From the NCBI GenBank assembly GCA_018350325.1, contig JAEVLN010000005.1, positions 382,142-446,141 of the forward strand: a stretch of 64,000 nt of DNA. Direction: 5' to 3'. Positions 1-9,560 of the stretch are shown in pieces (the first letter of the stretch is position 1; every line of letters begins with the position of its first letter). The notes below the pieces were generated by a model. That model saw nothing but the letters and a program-made list of their open reading frames with translations. It was not told the origin of the DNA and did not search any database. The DNA comes from Globodera rostochiensis. Lineage: Eukaryota; Nematoda; Chromadorea; Rhabditida; Heteroderidae. Both the position numbers and the translations under genes were made by a program.

Positions 1-180
1 AACGGATACAACCGTTTACCTCGGTTTGAGAGGTCATCACCGTTAACCGACAGTAACTGCCCGTCATCAAAATTTCATAATCGTTAACCGCCCGTAACAA
101 CGACCTTCGTTAAAATTCCATAACCGTTATCTGCGTGTAACCGCCGACAACCGCGCGTAACCGCGGTTAAGAATAACTTT
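1..180. repeat. Diverged TAACCG-type minisatellite, left block
   Basis: Irregular repeats of the words CGTTAACCG and CCCGTAAC, each a few tens of bases apart. A second block with the same words lies at 1640-1798. I see no coding potential. Confidence 0.6.
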
Positions 181-624
181 ATCCATGCCAGATTTTGCCA
201 ATTCGGGAATTTCACTACCTGAGTACATACTCAAATAACCGGCTACGAAAACTGACTCTTCACAAATTCTGGTACAACCGAGAACTGGGTACAAAAACCT
301 GCGGTTTAAACGGCCTGAATATTGGGCCAATTTTTTGATTAATTTTAAATGATATTCAATTTATAGCTCACTATGAAAAAGTCTAGCTCATCCATTAAAA
401 TCTTTATTTATGTTTTTATCGGAGTTATTACCACTCTCCTATTGAAATTGTCAAAGCGAACGGAAATTGGTGGCTCGAAAAGGTAATTTGTAAATTTAGG
501 GTGCAACAATTTCGAAAACAATTGCCTCCATATTATTGAATTTTTGACTAAGTACATTTGCATATCCGTTAAACAATTCACATTTTTAGATATTTACTTC
601 ACTTACAAAATATTCTGTACGACT

Positions 625-690
625 TATGCAAAACGTCGGCTGCAGGCACGAATCGAACACACGACCTTCGGTGCTGTGATCACCTCCTCC
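625..690 (-). other. tRNA-like B-box segment
   Basis: Read on the minus strand, this stretch contains GTGTTCGATTCGTGCC, which resembles a tRNA T-arm / pol III B box, preceded by an anticodon-arm-like stretch. No complete cloverleaf is evident. It is probably a decayed tRNA-derived (SINE-like) fragment. The rest of 181-1640 holds only short, unsupported open frames. Confidence 0.25.
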
Positions 691-1639
691 TTATCCAATG
701 CTGTTATCGTCTTAGCAAAAACCGAATTCACATTGGCCCTCAAGCTTATGGTTCTTACGATCCCCACATTGGATCTCAAGCCGTCACAAATAGCTGGCCA
801 CGCGCTCTTCCTTACACTCTTTCCCCCACGGCACCTGTCCCTCGACCCAACCTTTCAATTGTATGGCCAATCAGCCGTTGTCGTCGTCGGGCAAAAATCT
901 GATGCTACCAGTAAGAAATATTTATAAAAATAGCACTGAACTGGATTAAAACCCACCACAATTGGTGCATTGGTCATCTTCGGACAAAGAGACAATTATC
1001 AAGAAATTTAATTAAATCAAGATTATGAGAAATGATGAACGGACACGAAGAAATTCGAATCCAAACCTCTTAAAGAGGTCGGATCGTTCGATCTCACCAT
1101 CACAAACAATCGTTCACCGATAATTAAAGCATCCAAACCGGACTAACCTAAAAACCCCCAAAAGCGCCCCCCCATGCAGTGGCCAATTTCTATGATCTCA
1201 CCGCCTAAAACCAAAAATCAAGACCCAAGCCCCAACAATCCCGTTGAATTTCAGACAAAAAAAAAGACTGTTTGAATCAAAGCAAACCCATTGAAGCTTC
1301 CCAACCCGTTGATTGGCATCCCAAACCCAAAAATAACTTTGCCAAACATTTATTGCGATCCCAATCTTTCAAGCACATTTCGTCCCCTGTAAAAGGTGCT
1401 TGGGAAAATGTAATCCCCACTTATGTATTTAAGGTTGTTCATGTAAGGATGTGAGTGTTCCGTTGCTTGGAAGTGGACGGTTAAAACGCCTATGGCGGGG
1501 GCAAAACATCATCCATATACAAGAAGTCAAATTTAACGTCACTTTAGCATCCCTTGGAAGAGCTGCCCACGGGGATTGGGTGAAAATCATGCCTTCGATT
1601 CCCACCCGGGATTACCATTTTGCCCAGCCATGTATACGG

Positions 1640-1798
1640 TTATGAATTTCCTTAACCGTAACTCCTCGTCTTCAAACTTTTATAAACGTTAACCGTCTGT
1701 AACTGTTCGACCGAAAAAATCTAATAACCGTTAACCGCCCGTAACCGTGCCCTTTGAAAATTTCTAACCGTTAACCGCCCGCGGTTATCCGTGGTTTT
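1640..1798. repeat. Diverged TAACCG-type minisatellite, right block
   Basis: Contains CGTTAACCGCCCGTAACC-like words repeated about every 50 bases, matching the block at the window start in the same orientation. The two blocks bracket about 1.45 kb of unremarkable sequence. Confidence 0.6.
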
Positions 1799-1999
1799 CC
1801 ATCATTTAAAAATAATTATTCAAACCAAATTTTTTCCGTTCGTGATGTATCTCTTTATTAAATTAAATAGAAATTAATAAGAAATTTATTAAAATTTGTT
1901 TAAAGAATCAGCAAGAAGTAGCTTCGAAACTTTCCCTTAGGTCAGGTTAAATCGCCTGAATCCATAGTCTAACGCGATTCCTCCCACTCTTTGTACTGC

Positions 2000-2164
2000 T
2001 TAGCAATAATTCTTTTTTCTCGATTGCCCCTCCAAATAGTTTTGGACATCTTTACGTCTCAAGCCTATGATCTTTTTGCGCGCTTCTTTCCAGAGAGCGC
2101 TGACCCCTGCAAACGCCGCTGGTGATGATGGATTGTTGTACAGACTGTCCAAAACTATTTCCAT
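2000..2164 (-). pseudogene. Polinton-type integrase, N-terminal remnant
   Basis: A short frame starting at the ATG at 2164 contains LYNNPSSPAAFAG followed by a basic Trp/Leu-rich stretch. This is the pattern of the N-terminus of Polinton/Maverick retroviral-like integrases, before the HHCC and DDE core. The start overlaps the end of the upstream 398-aa frame by 10 nt, the same tight packing seen between the ATPase and pX-like genes. The frame stops after about 54 residues, and a +1 frame continues for about 20 more before ending near 1975. No catalytic core follows, so this is a truncated remnant. The family call rests on motif memory. Confidence 0.55.
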
Positions 2165-3351
2165 TTTTGCGGTTGAAAACGGCGTGCCGCTGTTGTTGAT
2201 GTTCCTTTGGTGGTCGCCTCCCGCCTCCTTCTCGTTGGAGCTGTCCATGAGTACAAAATTGGGTCTGTCTTTAGTTTGGTTTCAAATTGTTTGGTTCCGG
2301 GTGGCCCTCTAGAATGAATACTCTGCAGTCCTGCCCTCTTCTCGATTATATGTTTAATGGTCTGACGAAGATTGCTACGTACAAGCTGTCGTCCACTATT
2401 TTTGTTTAATATCTTGTTGCCTGCAATGCTAAAACGCTCTGGGTGGCGGTTGCAAATTATGTAAACCCTCTCAATCTGTTGGTCTAATGTTAAATTTTTG
2501 GTCGGAATTGCAAACAATTCCGTGTCCCTTTTAAAAGCCTTTGCTCGTTTTTCTTCTGGCTCTTCTGGATGATGAGTCTCTGTCCACCCGCGCTTTCTGT
2601 TAACATGTATTCTTTTTGCTGCGGGCTGTCTTTTTTGTTCAATTTGCGTTGAAGCTTTTCTTTTGGTGCCCCTTCTTGACGGTTCATTACTGTTCTCATC
2701 AGCGTCATCGGGGAGATCACCGTGCAAAATTGGAGGTGCGGGTAGGGTGTTCCCATTTTCAAGGAAATAATCATCATCGTCGTCATCATCATCTAGCGGA
2801 GCAGCAGCAGCCTCAGCAACCAAATCTCGTTGTTGTGGATATCGAGTGGGTTGTTTCAATGCACGCCTTCTGCCGATCTGCCATTGAAAACGTTGAATGG
2901 CTTCTCTGTCTGCAGTAAGGAGATTTCTTTTAAGTCCTGTAGGGTCGTGCGCTCTGGAGTTTGTAGCTTTACGTTTTCTACTCTGCAGACGGTTATTAGA
3001 CGGTTCCGGTCTCCTCGTTTGTTGGGTTTGTGCAATACGGCTTTGCACTTGTGTATGAGGTTGTGGAGTGTCCACAACCTCTGCTTCTTCTTCTCCGCCA
3101 TGCTTTACCAACACACTTAATCCCTTTGATAACTCCACTTTTGTCGGTTTGCTTTCGTGTTCATTTCGCATGTGTAAGTAACGCCTAAGTTGCTGATTGT
3201 ACCGTACATTTTTGGCTGTTGGGTTTGTTCTTTCACTTCTTGCGCGGTTCAAGTCATGGCGTACGGTATCCAAATTAATGTCACCGGTGTCCGATACTGT
3301 TGTCAGACCGCGATAAATTTCTTGAGGAACGAGTACAAATTTTGTTGCCAT
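2155..3351 (-). CDS. Basic 398-aa Polinton-associated protein
   Basis: An uninterrupted 398-codon frame starting MATKFVLVPQEIYRGL. It has a folded-looking N-terminal section of about 80 residues. A long basic and low-complexity middle follows, with a run of Asp around residues 187-195 and Arg/Lys clusters compatible with nucleic-acid binding. A more conserved-looking C-terminal section (about 285-370) contains a GPPGTKQFE motif. It lies between the pX-like gene and the integrase remnant in a same-strand, overlapping cluster, so a virion or core role is plausible. I do not recognise a named domain. The start is the first ATG after the upstream stop. The frame is intact while its neighbour is broken. 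Confidence 0.6.
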   Translation of the reverse strand: MATKFVLVPQEIYRGLTTVSDTGDINLDTVRHDLNRARSERTNPTAKNVRYNQQLRRYLHMRNEHESKPTKVELSKGLSVLVKHGGEEEAEVVDTPQPHTQVQSRIAQTQQTRRPEPSNNRLQSRKRKATNSRAHDPTGLKRNLLTADREAIQRFQWQIGRRRALKQPTRYPQQRDLVAEAAAAPLDDDDDDDDYFLENGNTLPAPPILHGDLPDDADENSNEPSRRGTKRKASTQIEQKRQPAAKRIHVNRKRGWTETHHPEEPEEKRAKAFKRDTELFAIPTKNLTLDQQIERVYIICNRHPERFSIAGNKILNKNSGRQLVRSNLRQTIKHIIEKRAGLQSIHSRGPPGTKQFETKLKTDPILYSWTAPTRRRREATTKGTSTTAARRFQPQKWK

Positions 3352-3389
3352 TTTATTAAATGAATGCGTGAAATTTATGGAGGTTTTAT

Positions 3390-3767
3390 TTATGCGTTTT
3401 TGGGCGCAATCACTGTTTTGGCCAATTCCACGAGGACGGGTGTTAAAAGTGCTGCAAATAAACCCGGAAAGCCGGCACCCTTTTGAATCAGTACACGTCG
3501 AGCGCCCCGTTCACTTCTCGCTCGGCTCATAGTTCTCACAAAATCCGCATACGGTGTTAATCGTTTTTTCTGTCGCGTTGTCAAATTGAAACGAGCTGTA
3601 GCGAGGTTCAAACAAATCTCCGCTAAAGTTAATAGCTGCTCCGAATTTACACTCTTTAATAATTTTTTACACTTGGTTGATGACTTGGTGCGCGCAAGCG
3701 CGCACAAAAATTGTTTATTGTCATAAACTAGTTGACCGATTTTTTTTTGCTTTTTAAAATCCTCCAT
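3390..3767 (-). CDS. Small pX-like core/membrane-active protein of Polinton type
   Basis: A 125-aa basic protein starting MEDFKKQKK, chosen because that ATG overlaps the ATPase stop by 14 nt in the compact style of the cluster. An ATG upstream at 3812 would add 15 residues. The middle is Lys/Arg rich (LTTRQKKRL). The C-terminus is a glycine and hydrophobic stretch (GAGFPGLFAALLTPVLVEL), a layout known for small core proteins of Polintons and adintoviruses in which a basic body ends in a membrane-active segment. Its position beside a packaging ATPase supports a structural role. The frame is intact. Confidence 0.55.
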   Translation of the reverse strand: MEDFKKQKKIGQLVYDNKQFLCALARTKSSTKCKKLLKSVNSEQLLTLAEICLNLATARFNLTTRQKKRLTPYADFVRTMSRARSERGARRVLIQKGAGFPGLFAALLTPVLVELAKTVIAPKNA

Positions 3768-4422
3768 TTTTGGGTATGAATACAATTGTGCCCTCCTCTT
3801 CGTCTTGCTCATCTTTAAATATGTTTGTGCGGAGGCGCAACATTGGGTCGGATGCGGCATGCATATCGATCAATAAATATCCGTAGGGGCGGTCGGTTGC
3901 TTTGCGGTATGCATCAAGGAAGAAATCGAGTTGACGTGGGAAAAGCTGGACGCCAACATTTCGGATAGACAGTAGTGAGTTGGGCGCACGCATTAGCACC
4001 AAATATTGTGCCGACAACCGGGCGACTTTGATCTTTCGCTCAAATAAATTTTGAGTGACGAACACAACCGCAAAATTATGGTGGTGGGATTTTTTGGTGA
4101 ATAATTCGGAAAGATATCTCTCGTCAATGCTGAGCATTAGATCATCGAGAATTAACAACAAAGGCTTTGATAGTCGTTTGATTAACTCCTCCGATGGGAC
4201 ACCCGCATATACATCAACACCTGCCTTTTGAAGTGCTGGGACTGCTGGGTTCATTTCACCAAAACAATAAAGGATTGACACTGGGCTAGGCACAATCAAG
4301 TTTTCAGACTCGGTAACAAATTTTAACAAAAATTCAGTTTTTCCCGAAGACGAAGGACCGGAGATGATAATTCCGCAAGGCAATTTGAAACTCAAATCTT
4401 TATTTGAAAATGATTGAAGCAT
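3754..4422 (-). CDS. Polinton/adintovirus-type DNA-packaging ATPase (FtsK-HerA class)
   Basis: A 222-aa P-loop ATPase. Walker A is GPSSSGKT at residues 22-29 and Walker B is LLLILDD at about 88-94. A downstream VVFVTQNLF segment (about 119-127) carries the Gln-Asn sensor-like pair typical of packaging ATPases. The length matches the small ATPases of Polintons. In the family it powers genome packaging into capsids. The start at 4422 puts Walker A near the N-terminus as usual. The frame extends upstream, but that part overlaps the neighbouring 103-aa gene in another frame and looks non-coding. The last 14 nt overlap the pX-like gene. The gene appears intact, which is unusual given the broken integrase nearby. 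Confidence 0.75.
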   Translation of the reverse strand: MLQSFSNKDLSFKLPCGIIISGPSSSGKTEFLLKFVTESENLIVPSPVSILYCFGEMNPAVPALQKAGVDVYAGVPSEELIKRLSKPLLLILDDLMLSIDERYLSELFTKKSHHHNFAVVFVTQNLFERKIKVARLSAQYLVLMRAPNSLLSIRNVGVQLFPRQLDFFLDAYRKATDRPYGYLLIDMHAASDPMLRLRTNIFKDEQDEEEGTIVFIPKNGGF

Positions 4423-4450
4423 TTTGTTAACAAATGAAAATATCAAACAT

Positions 4451-4762
4451 TTATATATGGGTGGTTGTTGCCGCCAGACTATCGTAGAACTCTTGGAGCT
4501 TTTCTTCTTCTTCATCCGCTTGTGGTTGTTTTGCCGGTGGCACTTCCTGTTCAATTGGAGGAGGTGGTGGCAGAGATGGTGAAGATGGCGGCAATGCGTC
4601 GGCCAACAGCAGGTTGCCCAACACATTGATAGCCGTCTTCGCCTTCTTCCAACGCGAGCCATCCTGCATAGCGTTTGAAACAAGTCCGGCCTCCACCATG
4701 TCGAGGGCCACCTTTGCCTTACGTTTCAAATCCTGTTGCTCAGTCTGTGTCTCTTGTGACAC
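4451..4762 (-). CDS. Hypothetical 103-aa acidic, Pro-rich Polinton-cluster protein
   Basis: A frame of 103 codons with an N-terminal helical region (about 10-60), a proline-rich stretch (PPSSPSLPPPPP, about 58-70) and an acidic tail with DEEEEK. It ends 28 nt before the ATPase start, on the same strand and in the same compact cluster. No domain is recognised. The proline run and acidic tail suggest a flexible, possibly virion-associated protein, but this is inference from context only. Confidence 0.45.
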   Translation of the reverse strand: MSQETQTEQQDLKRKAKVALDMVEAGLVSNAMQDGSRWKKAKTAINVLGNLLLADALPPSSPSLPPPPPIEQEVPPAKQPQADEEEEKLQEFYDSLAATTTHI

Positions 4763-4828
4763 ACAGCTTACAGGGTTTGGTTCGCCAAAGGGGACATTGA
4801 AGACGCGCGCCTTGTTCTTGATCTTAAT

Positions 4829-5170
4829 TTATTCTCTACTTAATTTATTCTCTAAACTGCCAAAAATTTGAAAAAGACTAACTCGAAAGAAACAATGCCC
4901 CGGCAAGTCGTAAACAACATCAAATGGAACAAATTGTGCGTTTTTGATGCGGCTGCACCAAATGGTGACCCCTTCCTTGGTGATCATCGTGTCTAGCTCA
5001 ACCTCTGTTGCTTTGCAGGCGCGACATTTGCCGGCCTCATCAAATGGGATTGAACGGGGTGTGGAGAGACGGGGGCCGCTGATTGTAACCCCTGTGGAAG
5101 TGACATTTATGTCGGCTTCCCCGATGATTTGTTGCATCAGGCCAAGTTTGTCGCTCATGTTAAGGGCCAT
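4829..5170 (-). CDS. Hypothetical 113-aa protein at the head of the Polinton cluster
   Basis: A frame of 113 codons. Either Met1 (5170) or Met5 (5158) could be the start. It contains a CRACKATEVELDTM segment with paired cysteines, a later Cys and aromatic residues, and a hydrophobic FFRVSLFQIFG stretch near the end. It is first in the same-strand run 5170 to 2000. I do not recognise it. The region upstream to 5650 has no other convincing gene; it includes a (CTCTAT)-like pyrimidine tract near 5535-5560. Confidence 0.4.
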   Translation of the reverse strand: MALNMSDKLGLMQQIIGEADINVTSTGVTISGPRLSTPRSIPFDEAGKCRACKATEVELDTMITKEGVTIWCSRIKNAQFVPFDVVYDLPGHCFFRVSLFQIFGSLENKLSRE

Positions 5171-5651
5171 TTGGGTGGGCTAGGAGGAGAATGTGAAATT
5201 TTTGAATTTTTGAAGAATGATTTGAAATTTTGAGCGGGTGATCAAATGCCTCCGAGTTTTACCTAAAAATGTTTCGAAGCTCCGCCCACTTTGTTTTGTT
5301 CTGTCCTCAAAAGGCGGCATTTCAAATAATTATTCCTGAATAGAAGCAATTTGCCTTTGAAAACTGTAGCACTACTGAAAGCTGCTTGGGGGAAATGGAA
5401 ATGTACAAATACGAATAATTTGGAAGGGGGATCCTTTTGAAAACGCGTTGAATGTTTACGCGGTCACTCCCGATAAGGAGGTCACTGCACGCACGAAGGA
5501 ACGGACGGCCCTCACAGCGGCGACCCCCCATCATTAAACTCTTTCTCTATCTCTCCCTCTCGGTATTACCCGAGAAAGAATTATTGCCCCTTTTTAATTA
5601 TTTATTTTCAAATGTTTAAATTAGAATATTTAGGTATTTTCACCGGCTGCG

Positions 5652-6166
5652 ATGTTCGACGACAACCCAAACAATTTCGCCTTCTACTTTGGCGACTTCA
5701 AATGTTACAACACTGGGAATAAGCCGCATTATGTCACAATTGTGGCATGCAAAAGGTCAAGAACGGAACAAATAAGGTAAATGAAAATTTTAATATTTTT
5801 TCAAAAATTTCAAAGAAATAAAATGAACGCCAAAATTTTAATTGTACGCATTTTTAGTTATTTCAATGAGCATTTACCCGAATTGGACACGCCTGACGGC
5901 AGCCGAACTGCCCGAATGACAACAAGGGACCTTAGTCCTACCGGCGCCATTCCGAGGCGTACTGGGCAAAGGTCGAGACCGACAATTTTATGCCGGCATT
6001 TCCGCGCCCGGCTTGGATGGACATCCGACGCGGCTGAATTACTCCTTTCCGGGTGAGTGCAAACAAGTAAATTATCAAATTAAAATTTCACGTTCAGCTC
6101 GGTGGCAGAAATCGAAGATGAAGTAAGAATAAATCGTGATGTGCCTAATGTTCAACATCGACAATT
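5652..6166 (+). pseudogene. Broken three-exon conserved host gene
   Basis: Exons 5652-5776, 5858-6052 and 6098-6166 are joined by good GT-AG sites in compatible phases. Exon 1 encodes a globular-looking start (FAFYFGDFKCYN, then KPHYVTIVACK). Exon 2 reads on in phase. However, its third frame carries a much more protein-like stretch (AYWAKVETDNFMPAFPRP) ending in a stop, which points to at least one ancient frameshift. The closest thing I can think of is the C-terminal region of phytanoyl-CoA hydroxylase-interacting-like proteins, but that is weak. No terminal exon is found before 6600; 6170-6640 holds pyrimidine-rich sequence. Confidence 0.4.
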
Positions 6167-6649
6167 GTAAGATTTCATTAAAAATTACATTTCAATTGTT
6201 GTGCAATAAAAATTTTTCTATATTTGCCATTTTTTTTTTGTCCACAAATCGTTCACCCGACCCGTGGTAATATCTGCTCTTCAATTTTCCTTCCTAGCAA
6301 TTGTCTGCCTTCCATTTTTCTCTTCTCTGGCTCCCTCGGACCCTCCTCCCCCTCCCCCTCGTCGCTGCATCGTATGCCGCGGCTCCCTCAAAGAGAGTCA
6401 GACGCCTCTCAGATCTCACGGACCCCCTCCCCCTGAGGTATCGATTACGCAATGCGCGGCATATTATGCCACGGCTTCATCTGAGAGAGACCCCCCCCCC
6501 ATAGGCACGGGATCCCGACGTCAAAACTGACAGACCCGAAAAAAACAATTAATCATTTTGACACCTAACGCCCCTCCCCACAGCTCCCCCTAAACCCTTT
6601 GGAAGGCGGCACCACTCAAAGGGCCAAACCGTCCACAAAGGCACCGACT

Positions 6650-6688
6650 CCCGCACAAACCAGTGCCATAGGCACCGGTTTGTGCGGG
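6650..6688. repeat. 18-bp stem hairpin
   Basis: CCCGCACAAACCAGTGCC is followed by a 3-nt ATA loop and the near-perfect complementary arm (one mismatch). The same CCCGCAC word recurs a few bases later. It could be a collapsed inverted repeat of a MITE or a structured RNA. No flanking target duplication was identified. Confidence 0.7.
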
Positions 6689-6740
6689 AAAATTTCCCGC
6701 ACTTTCACACCTTCTAACGGTCACGGTTGTCTAACTACTG

Positions 6741-6870
6741 CAATTGGATCCAAATTCTGTTGATGGACATTCTGTGGAAGAGAATGCCGCGGCAAATGTA
6801 CAGGAAATTGATTAATCGAACGCTGGAAGTATTTGAATGAATAGGCAATGTTAGCAAAATTTGCATGAAA
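6741..6870 (+). pseudogene. 3'-end fragment of the secreted HTH-repeat family
   Basis: The stretch CCAAATTCTGTTGATGGACA through the following 100 bases matches the last coding part and 3' flank of the full gene at about 9180-9295. It encodes the same VEENAAANVQEI tail before a stop at 6815. The upstream body of the gene is absent, so this is a fifth, truncated family copy. Confidence 0.7.
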
Positions 6871-6947
6871 CTATTCGTCAATAAAAAAAAAATTGTCAAT
6901 TCATTTTTTAATAAAATTTTTTTTCTATAAATGACAAATATTTGCTG

Positions 6948-7085
6948 CCGCTTGATCTCTGATCACTCATTTTCCTCATTTCATCATTCGTTCAGCTTCA
7001 TCTCTGATCACTCATTTTCATCATTCGTTCAGCTTCATCTCTGATCACTCACTTTATCATTCGTTCAGCTTCTCTGATCCTTTAT
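6948..7085. repeat. Short tandem repeat, about 40-bp unit, three copies
   Basis: Repeats of CTCTGATCACTCATTTTC with CATTCGTTCAGCTTCAT, degrading to the right. The sequence from 7090 to 7410 has no recognisable gene. Confidence 0.7.
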
Positions 7086-7415
7086 ATTCCTCCTCACATT
7101 CTTTGCTGATCCGGATTTCGACTTGCCCACATTAACAGGCAGCTTCTCCTCTCATCAGCACACCCATAAAGCTTCTGCTGTAGCGCTTCCCTAATTAGGG
7201 CCTGGCTTAAGGCCAAGGTCAAGTGACACATAATGGCTTAACAAAGAGCTGATCAAAAAATCTGATCATGATCTGGGGTTGAAGGGCCCGGTTATTTCAA
7301 ACAAATATTATGGTCAAATTGTTAGCCCCCGAGTAAAATAAAATTTAAACGCCAACATTTGTTTAGTCCGTTGTTTAAATTTGATTATGTTCTAAAAAAT
7401 TTAAATTAAGCCGAA

Positions 7416-7861
7416 ATGAATTGTGACACGAAGGCAAAGGCGTACAAATTTGTCGCCTATTCCGCGCTAACCTTCTCTCTGGATGCCGTGCTGTCCGTCT
7501 TTGTCATGTTCCCGTTGATGTACAACTTTGTCAGCCATATACGACAACGGTCAACCAGGACATGGTCTTATGTCAGGTGGAGAGATTTTAAAGAATTTAA
7601 TGCCCTAGGGCCATGGATTTAAAAATTTCTTAAGGGTTCCGGTCGTGCAGCGGCGCCAGGCTTATGCAAGCCTGCTGCGCGACGGCATCCCTCGATGCCC
7701 GCAGGGTCCGCCTGGGCCGCCCGGTGAACTGGGGCCGGTTGGCGAGTTTGGAGCAGACGTTTTATAAGCAAACAATTTCAGAAATAAATTTATTTTTTAT
7801 TTTTTTGCTATTTTTAGAGGGGCCTCCCGGACGCCCAGGCCCAGAAGGCGCGGAATATTGA
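7416..7861 (+). pseudogene. Nematode cuticle collagen remnant
   Basis: The first frame begins MNCDTKAKAYKFVAYSALTF and continues with a hydrophobic segment ending YNFVSHIRQR. This is the recognisable N-terminal cytoplasmic/transmembrane start of nematode cuticle collagens. After about 40 residues the similarity is lost. A Gly-X-Y stretch then appears at about 7690-7760 (GPPGPPGELGPVGEFGAD). A plausible 60-nt intron ends at 7819-7820, after which GPPGRPGPEGAEY ends at a stop (7861). Family members are about 300 aa with long Gly-X-Y blocks, so this copy has lost most of the gene. Confidence 0.7.
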
Positions 7862-8039
7862 AAGAAATTTTTTAACCCAAAAATAATTAACAAATTTTTC
7901 TAAATCAAATTTCCCGTTGAAATTATCAAATGTTTTTTTTGAATTCGAGGGTGAAAGTTTTTTGAAAATTTTTTTCTTTGTTTTATCAGAAAGTTTTGGC
8001 AAAATTGGATGTTATCCTAGACAAATTCTGATCATCCGG

Positions 8040-8286
8040 TTTCTAATCGAAGCGACCGGAAATTGTCATCATTTCCTCCATTTGTGATTAATAATTTTAG
8101 GGTTGGCAGAAATTTGGAAAATAATCGTCATCAATATTTGTTTTCTGAGTGATCTCCAATTTATTTGGGCTAAAAAATTTATCATTTTAGTTATTTTATT
8201 TCATTTTGTGAATATTTATTATTCATTAAGCGAGAAATTCTTTAACACAAAATTTTAATTCAGAAGTTGTTTTTGGGCCAAATAAA
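8040..8286 (+). promoter_or_regulatory. Conserved 5' flank of the HTH-repeat family
   Basis: About 240 bp directly upstream of the HTH gene at 8287 is recognisably the same as the upstream flank of the minus-strand copy starting at 12281. Shared words include GCGACCGGAAATTGTCA and GAGTGATCTCCAATTTATTT. The copy starting at 16413 shares a weaker version. Either the promoter was duplicated with the genes or it is under constraint. No TATA or known gland-promoter motif is asserted. Confidence 0.4.
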
Positions 8287-9267
8287 ATGGAAGAGTTTTG
8301 GATTTTAATTTTGGTGGCTTTGTTCGCAACAAATTCACTGGAAAAAGCCGAATCCGTACAATTGGAGGAATTGGAGGAATTGCCACTCCAAACGTTTGAC
8401 GAATTATTCGTAGAAGAATGGTGGGACAAAGATGAAGCCGACGAAGATTTGGAAAGGCCGCCAACAAACTTTAGACAAAATGTCCATCACCAAATCAACC
8501 GACAGAACACCCAAATTGGACAAATTGAACCCAATTCAACTGATCAGAATCCTCCTCTCACAGAGTCTGATCACTCTGATAATGCCAAAAATGGCGAAGA
8601 ACTTATTGCGGAAGATGAGCGAAAACGTAAAATTGTTAACAAATTTTGCGCAATAAAAGACGAATTTAAGCAAAAAGGAAAATATTCAACAAAAGAATGG
8701 GCTCAAATTGAAAGGAAAATTTCTAAACATTTTAAAGTCAATCGCTCAAAAATATATGAATGGAAAAAAGAATTTGGCTTAACTCAAAGCAATCCAAAAA
8801 ATGAGCGAAAAATTTTGGTAGAGAAATTTGATCAGAGAAAAGCCGAGTTAAAACGGGCCGGATTCAAAAACTCTCAAAATGAATTAGATAAAACTGTTGC
8901 AAAAGAGTTGGGCCTTAATTTTACAACAATTTACGCTTGGAAACGTGAACTTGGCCAAACCGGTGAGCATAATTTTATTTATTTATTTATATTAATTAAA
9001 AATTCTTTTACAGAACCAAATAAACACTCCCACAACAAACAAAAGGAATTAATGAAACGTTATTATAAAATTAAAGACCAAAAGCCTAAAATTAAAGAAG
9101 AAGACATTGCCAAAATGTTGAAAATAGGAAGACGCACTTTGTATAAATGGAAACAGTATTTTAAACGACAGAAATTCCATCCAAATTCTGTCGATGAAAA
9201 TTCTGTGGAAGAGAATGCCGCGGCAAATGTTCAGGAAATTGGGAATTCGAAGTCGGGAAGTATTTGA
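8287..9267 (+). CDS. Secreted protein with three helix-turn-helix repeats (full copy)
   Basis: The N-terminus MEEFWILILVALFATNSLEK looks like a signal peptide (hydrophobic core about 4-15). An acidic spacer follows (about 24-112, with FVEEWWDKDE). Then come HTH-like units: unit 1 at about 115-163 (VNRSKIYEWKKEFG), unit 2 at about 178-222 (TIYAWKRELGQT) and unit 3 in the second exon (RRTLYKWKQYFKRQ). Each has the form AK-x-L followed by IY/LY-x-WK, like transposase or Psq-type HTHs. A 51-nt intron (8963-9013) with GTGAG and TTTTACAG sites is in frame, so splicing gives about 309 aa. Secretion plus DNA-binding-like repeats suggests an effector, but function is unknown. Confidence 0.75.
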   Translation: MEEFWILILVALFATNSLEKAESVQLEELEELPLQTFDELFVEEWWDKDEADEDLERPPTNFRQNVHHQINRQNTQIGQIEPNSTDQNPPLTESDHSDNAKNGEELIAEDERKRKIVNKFCAIKDEFKQKGKYSTKEWAQIERKISKHFKVNRSKIYEWKKEFGLTQSNPKNERKILVEKFDQRKAELKRAGFKNSQNELDKTVAKELGLNFTTIYAWKRELGQTGEHNFIYLFILIKNSFTEPNKHSHNKQKELMKRYYKIKDQKPKIKEEDIAKMLKIGRRTLYKWKQYFKRQKFHPNSVDENSVEENAAANVQEIGNSKSGSI

Positions 9268-9560
9268 TGAAACAATCGGCAATAATTTTAACAAATTCAC
9301 TCTTTTCTTGATTTCTAATAAAGCTATAAATTAGTTATTTATCTAATTATCATTTTTTAAAATTTTATTCAACAATTGTTACGAAAATTAGTTATTTATC
9401 TAATTAGCATTTTTTTAAATTTTATTCAACAATTGTTACCAATTTTTTTATGAAAATTAACAAGCACTCAAAAGTGCCCGAAAATTTTTAACGTTTGTTC
9501 GCGCATTTTTTCGGCCTTTTTGTCCACTACATACTCAAGCAGTCGTTTCAATGCCCCAAT

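Noticed and set aside
544..927. 127-aa plus-strand frame
   Set aside because: It crosses the tRNA-like segment and has no domain-like features.
1..1798. Telomere or subtelomere end
   Set aside because: The TAACCG-like words are irregular and interspersed, unlike the TTAGGC-type repeat arrays used by nematode telomeres.
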